Below, piece after piece: positions 62,404-64,000 of a DNA stretch of 64,000 bases (its first letter is position 1; the number at the start of each line of letters is the position of its first letter). Made by a program: the position numbers and the translations under genes. This DNA comes from JADJNW01 sp964523725. GTDB lineage: Bacteria > Bacteroidota > Bacteroidia > Chitinophagales > Saprospiraceae. The stretch covers positions 1 to 64,000 of the forward strand of contig CAZGAU010000004.1 of assembly GCA_964523725.1 (NCBI GenBank), given 5' to 3'. Below the pieces are notes generated by a model, which saw nothing but the letters and a program-made list of their open reading frames with translations, was not told the DNA's origin and did no database searches.

Positions 62404-63357
62404 TTATTTCTTCAAACCAATTTCCCGTAAACGTTCGTCCAGATATTCGCCGGCAGTGATGGGTTCGTATGCCAATGGATGTGCTTCATCCACGCAGGCA
62501 GGCAGACAACTCAGGTCCATGTCACTCTTCGGATGCAAAAAGAATGGGATCGATAATCTCGGCAAATGCCATTCTTCACGCGGTGGATTGACCACCCGGT
62601 GCGTCGTCGATTTCAGGTAATTGTTGGTCAAACGTTGCAGCATATCGCCCACGTTAATCACAATTTCGTCTTCTTCGGGCATAATGTCCACCCATTCATC
62701 ATCTTTGTTTAACAACTGCAAGCCCCCGGCGGATGCGCCCACCAGCAAAGTAATTAAATTAATATCCTCGTGCTGCTCGGCACGTATAGCCGATGCAGGC
62801 TCCTGCGTGATCGGCGGGTAGTGAATGGCGCGCAGAATGCTGTTGCCATTGTGAATGTTCTCGTCAAAATATTGTTCACCCAAATCCAGGTGGATGGCAA
62901 TCGCGCGCAGCAACTCAGCTCCCGCTTTTTCAAAGGCTTTGTACAATTGGATACCCAAATCAGTGAACTGCGGCACTTCCGCTACCTGTACATTGTCAGG
63001 GTAAATTTCCTTGATGGGGTCATTGTCGGTTACTTCCTGACCAAGCTGGAAAAACTCTTTTAAATCGGCTACTTTCGACTGCTTGGCGTGTTCCTTGCCA
63101 AAAGAGGTGTAGCCGCGCTGCCCGGCTAAGCCCTGTATTTCGTATTTGCGCTTCACCGCCTCCGGCAGGGCAAAAAATGCTTTGGAAGCCGCGTAAAAAT
63201 CGTCAATCAATTGTTTGGAAACACTATGATTAATCACCCCCACAAAACCAATCTCATGAAAAGCCCCACCGAGCTCTTCCACGAATGCTGAACGCTCCTC
63301 TGGCGTCCCCTTTACAAATTTGGATAAATCAACTAAAGGTATTGCTCTTTTACTCAT
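62404..63357 (-). CDS. Isopenicillin N synthase-like 2-oxoglutarate/Fe(II) oxygenase
   Basis: The 317-residue protein has the non-heme iron dioxygenase fold: N-terminal DIOX_N (IPLVDLSKFVKGTPEERSAF). The 2-His-1-carboxylate ligands are HED in AEQHEDINLITLL (with D) and His in STTHRVVNPP, and the co-substrate RxS motif is RLSIPFFLHP. Plant and bacterial members oxidise varied substrates. Isopenicillin N synthase itself is not implied, since no ACV synthetase is present. Confidence 0.92.
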   Translation of the reverse strand: MSKRAIPLVDLSKFVKGTPEERSAFVEELGGAFHEIGFVGVINHSVSKQLIDDFYAASKAFFALPEAVKRKYEIQGLAGQRGYTSFGKEHAKQSKVADLKEFFQLGQEVTDNDPIKEIYPDNVQVAEVPQFTDLGIQLYKAFEKAGAELLRAIAIHLDLGEQYFDENIHNGNSILRAIHYPPITQEPASAIRAEQHEDINLITLLVGASAGGLQLLNKDDEWVDIMPEEDEIVINVGDMLQRLTNNYLKSTTHRVVNPPREEWHLPRLSIPFFLHPKSDMDLSCLPACVDEAHPLAYEPITAGEYLDERLREIGLKK

Positions 63358-63409
63358 TGGTACTGATTACTAAACTTTTATGCAATTTACAAAATTTGTG
63401 CGTATTGTG

Positions 63410-63490
63410 TTTTAAGGTTTAATGGATCTAATGGGTAAAACAAATCGAAAACGCCCAGTCATCCATTCTCCCGGTCTCCATTTCTAATGG
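63410..63490. other. Short gap with weak AATGG/TCTCC words
   Basis: Between the GldB-like stop and the oxygenase start, TTTAATGGATCTAATGGGTA and CCATTCTCCCGGTCTCCATT then TCTAATGG show weak repeats of TAATGG and TCTCC. They resemble the word-like patches elsewhere but are less regular. Confidence 0.3.
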
Positions 63491-63495
63491 CCTTC

Positions 63496-64000
63496 TTATC
63501 TCCTCTTCGGTCGGTATTTGGATTGATCCAGTAAAGTCTGCGCATCTTTCAGATTGATCAGATCTTGCATCGTCGCTTCTGGATGCCGCTCCATATAAGC
63601 TTCTACGATTTTCCAGCCCAACCAGTTGGCGGTGCGTCCCGGCGCCTGTTCAGGCATGCCCGGCGAGCTCGGACTGTATTCAACGTATTTCCGAATGGCT
63701 TGCCAATCACTTGAATACAACAAATTTTGATCTGAAAAACCGGCATTTTCTTTCAAAAAATAAGCCCACATTTCCAGTTCGTTATCCTCCAGCCACTTGA
63801 CTTGTTCGGATGTAATTTCTAATTTGACGCTATCGGGCGCGAAAGGTAACAACTTATCCAGTATAAAAAGTTCTTTGCCATTGTGTACCATCAGATCGAG
63901 CAGGCGATTGCCCTGAGGCAGACCAATCAGATCAGCGATCAGCGGCTGCAAAGACTTGGAAACCAGGTGGTCTTTGTTGAAAGTGCGCACCAGATAAGCC
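63496..64000 (-). CDS. GldB-like gliding-motility protein, C-terminal part (gene runs off the window)
   Basis: The frame is open to the right edge; a GTG at 63990 is internal, so the gene continues beyond the window. The visible 165 residues match the C-terminal half of GldB: SSPGMPEQAPGRTANWLGWK then IVEAYMERHP and LLDQSKYRPKRR, where GldB has the PGR..WLGWQIV..YM..SKYKPKK pattern. GldB is a lipoprotein needed for gliding in Flavobacterium and is widely conserved in Bacteroidota with T9SS. Gliding itself is not proven by this fragment. Confidence 0.8.
   Translation of the reverse strand, partial: AYLVRTFNKDHLVSKSLQPLIADLIGLPQGNRLLDLMVHNGKELFILDKLLPFAPDSVKLEITSEQVKWLEDNELEMWAYFLKENAGFSDQNLLYSSDWQAIRKYVEYSPSSPGMPEQAPGRTANWLGWKIVEAYMERHPEATMQDLINLKDAQTLLDQSKYRPKRR

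Noticed and set aside
62404..63357. True isopenicillin N synthase
   Set aside because: The fold is shared by many oxygenases, and no ACV synthetase or acyltransferase is present.
1..64000. tRNA, rRNA, insertion sequence or CRISPR array
   Set aside because: I looked through the gaps for cloverleaf-like, transposase and regularly spaced repeats and found none; short gaps are filled by word-like patches instead.

Overview
The window looks like chromosomal DNA of a Bacteroidota bacterium, most likely from the Saprospirales/Lewinellaceae side of the phylum. This placement is an inference. It rests on a T9SS C-terminal sorting domain on a subtilisin, a PorE-like TPR/propeller/OmpA protein, a GldB-like protein, a SusC-type carboxypeptidase-regulatory fold on a TonB receptor, DUF5686 and DUF5723 proteins, LytTR regulation, and promoters of the TAnnTTTG type. 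Base composition and codon use look even throughout. I see no rRNA, tRNA, insertion sequence, prophage or CRISPR array.

Layout. 1-3.7 kb: end of a DUF4350-MoxR-DUF58 operon. 3.8-9.4 kb: two large envelope proteins on the minus strand (PorE-like, then a propeller/Omp85-like barrel). 9.5-20.4 kb: MBL hydrolase, RNase HII, a DUF5686 outer-membrane protein, Lgt, a TonB receptor, and a lipoprotein/DUF5723 pair. 20.6-26.7 kb: a two-gene operon encoding a CHAT-domain protein and a 1458-residue TPR protein. 26.9-34.5 kb: TrpF-like protein, nucleotidyltransferase, GNAT, a serine hydrolase with a glycogen-binding-type domain, acyl-CoA dehydrogenase and cytochrome P450. 34.6-42.6 kb: a four-PAS sigma54 activator, a cysteine-less thioredoxin, a small DUF3185 protein, a membrane-anchored MutS-like ATPase, cupin, DUF2141, an orphan LytTR regulator and a 41-residue membrane peptide. 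42.7-48.7 kb: a BlaR1/BlaI-type pair with three matching operators, a lipoprotein, AroQ, RnpA and RadC. 48.9-64 kb: ABC exporter, hydrolase, AlkA-like glycosylase, T9SS subtilisin, Uma2 protein, HisS, a PIN toxin-antitoxin pair, GatA, an MltD-like lytic transglycosylase, DUF937, tandem TatA, a 2OG oxygenase and the GldB-like fragment.

Best candidate for an under-described system: the CHAT + giant TPR operon (20586-26724). Its promoter region carries a 13-bp direct repeat, and its CHAT domain keeps the cysteine but appears to have Tyr in place of the catalytic His. The second strong signal is genome-scale. Many intergenic gaps hold short degenerate word-like tandem repeats, a different word in almost every gap. 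One such patch, joined to a GC-rich palindrome, lies in frame inside the RNase P protein gene and adds about 25 residues. Family names come from motif recognition by eye; no database was searched.
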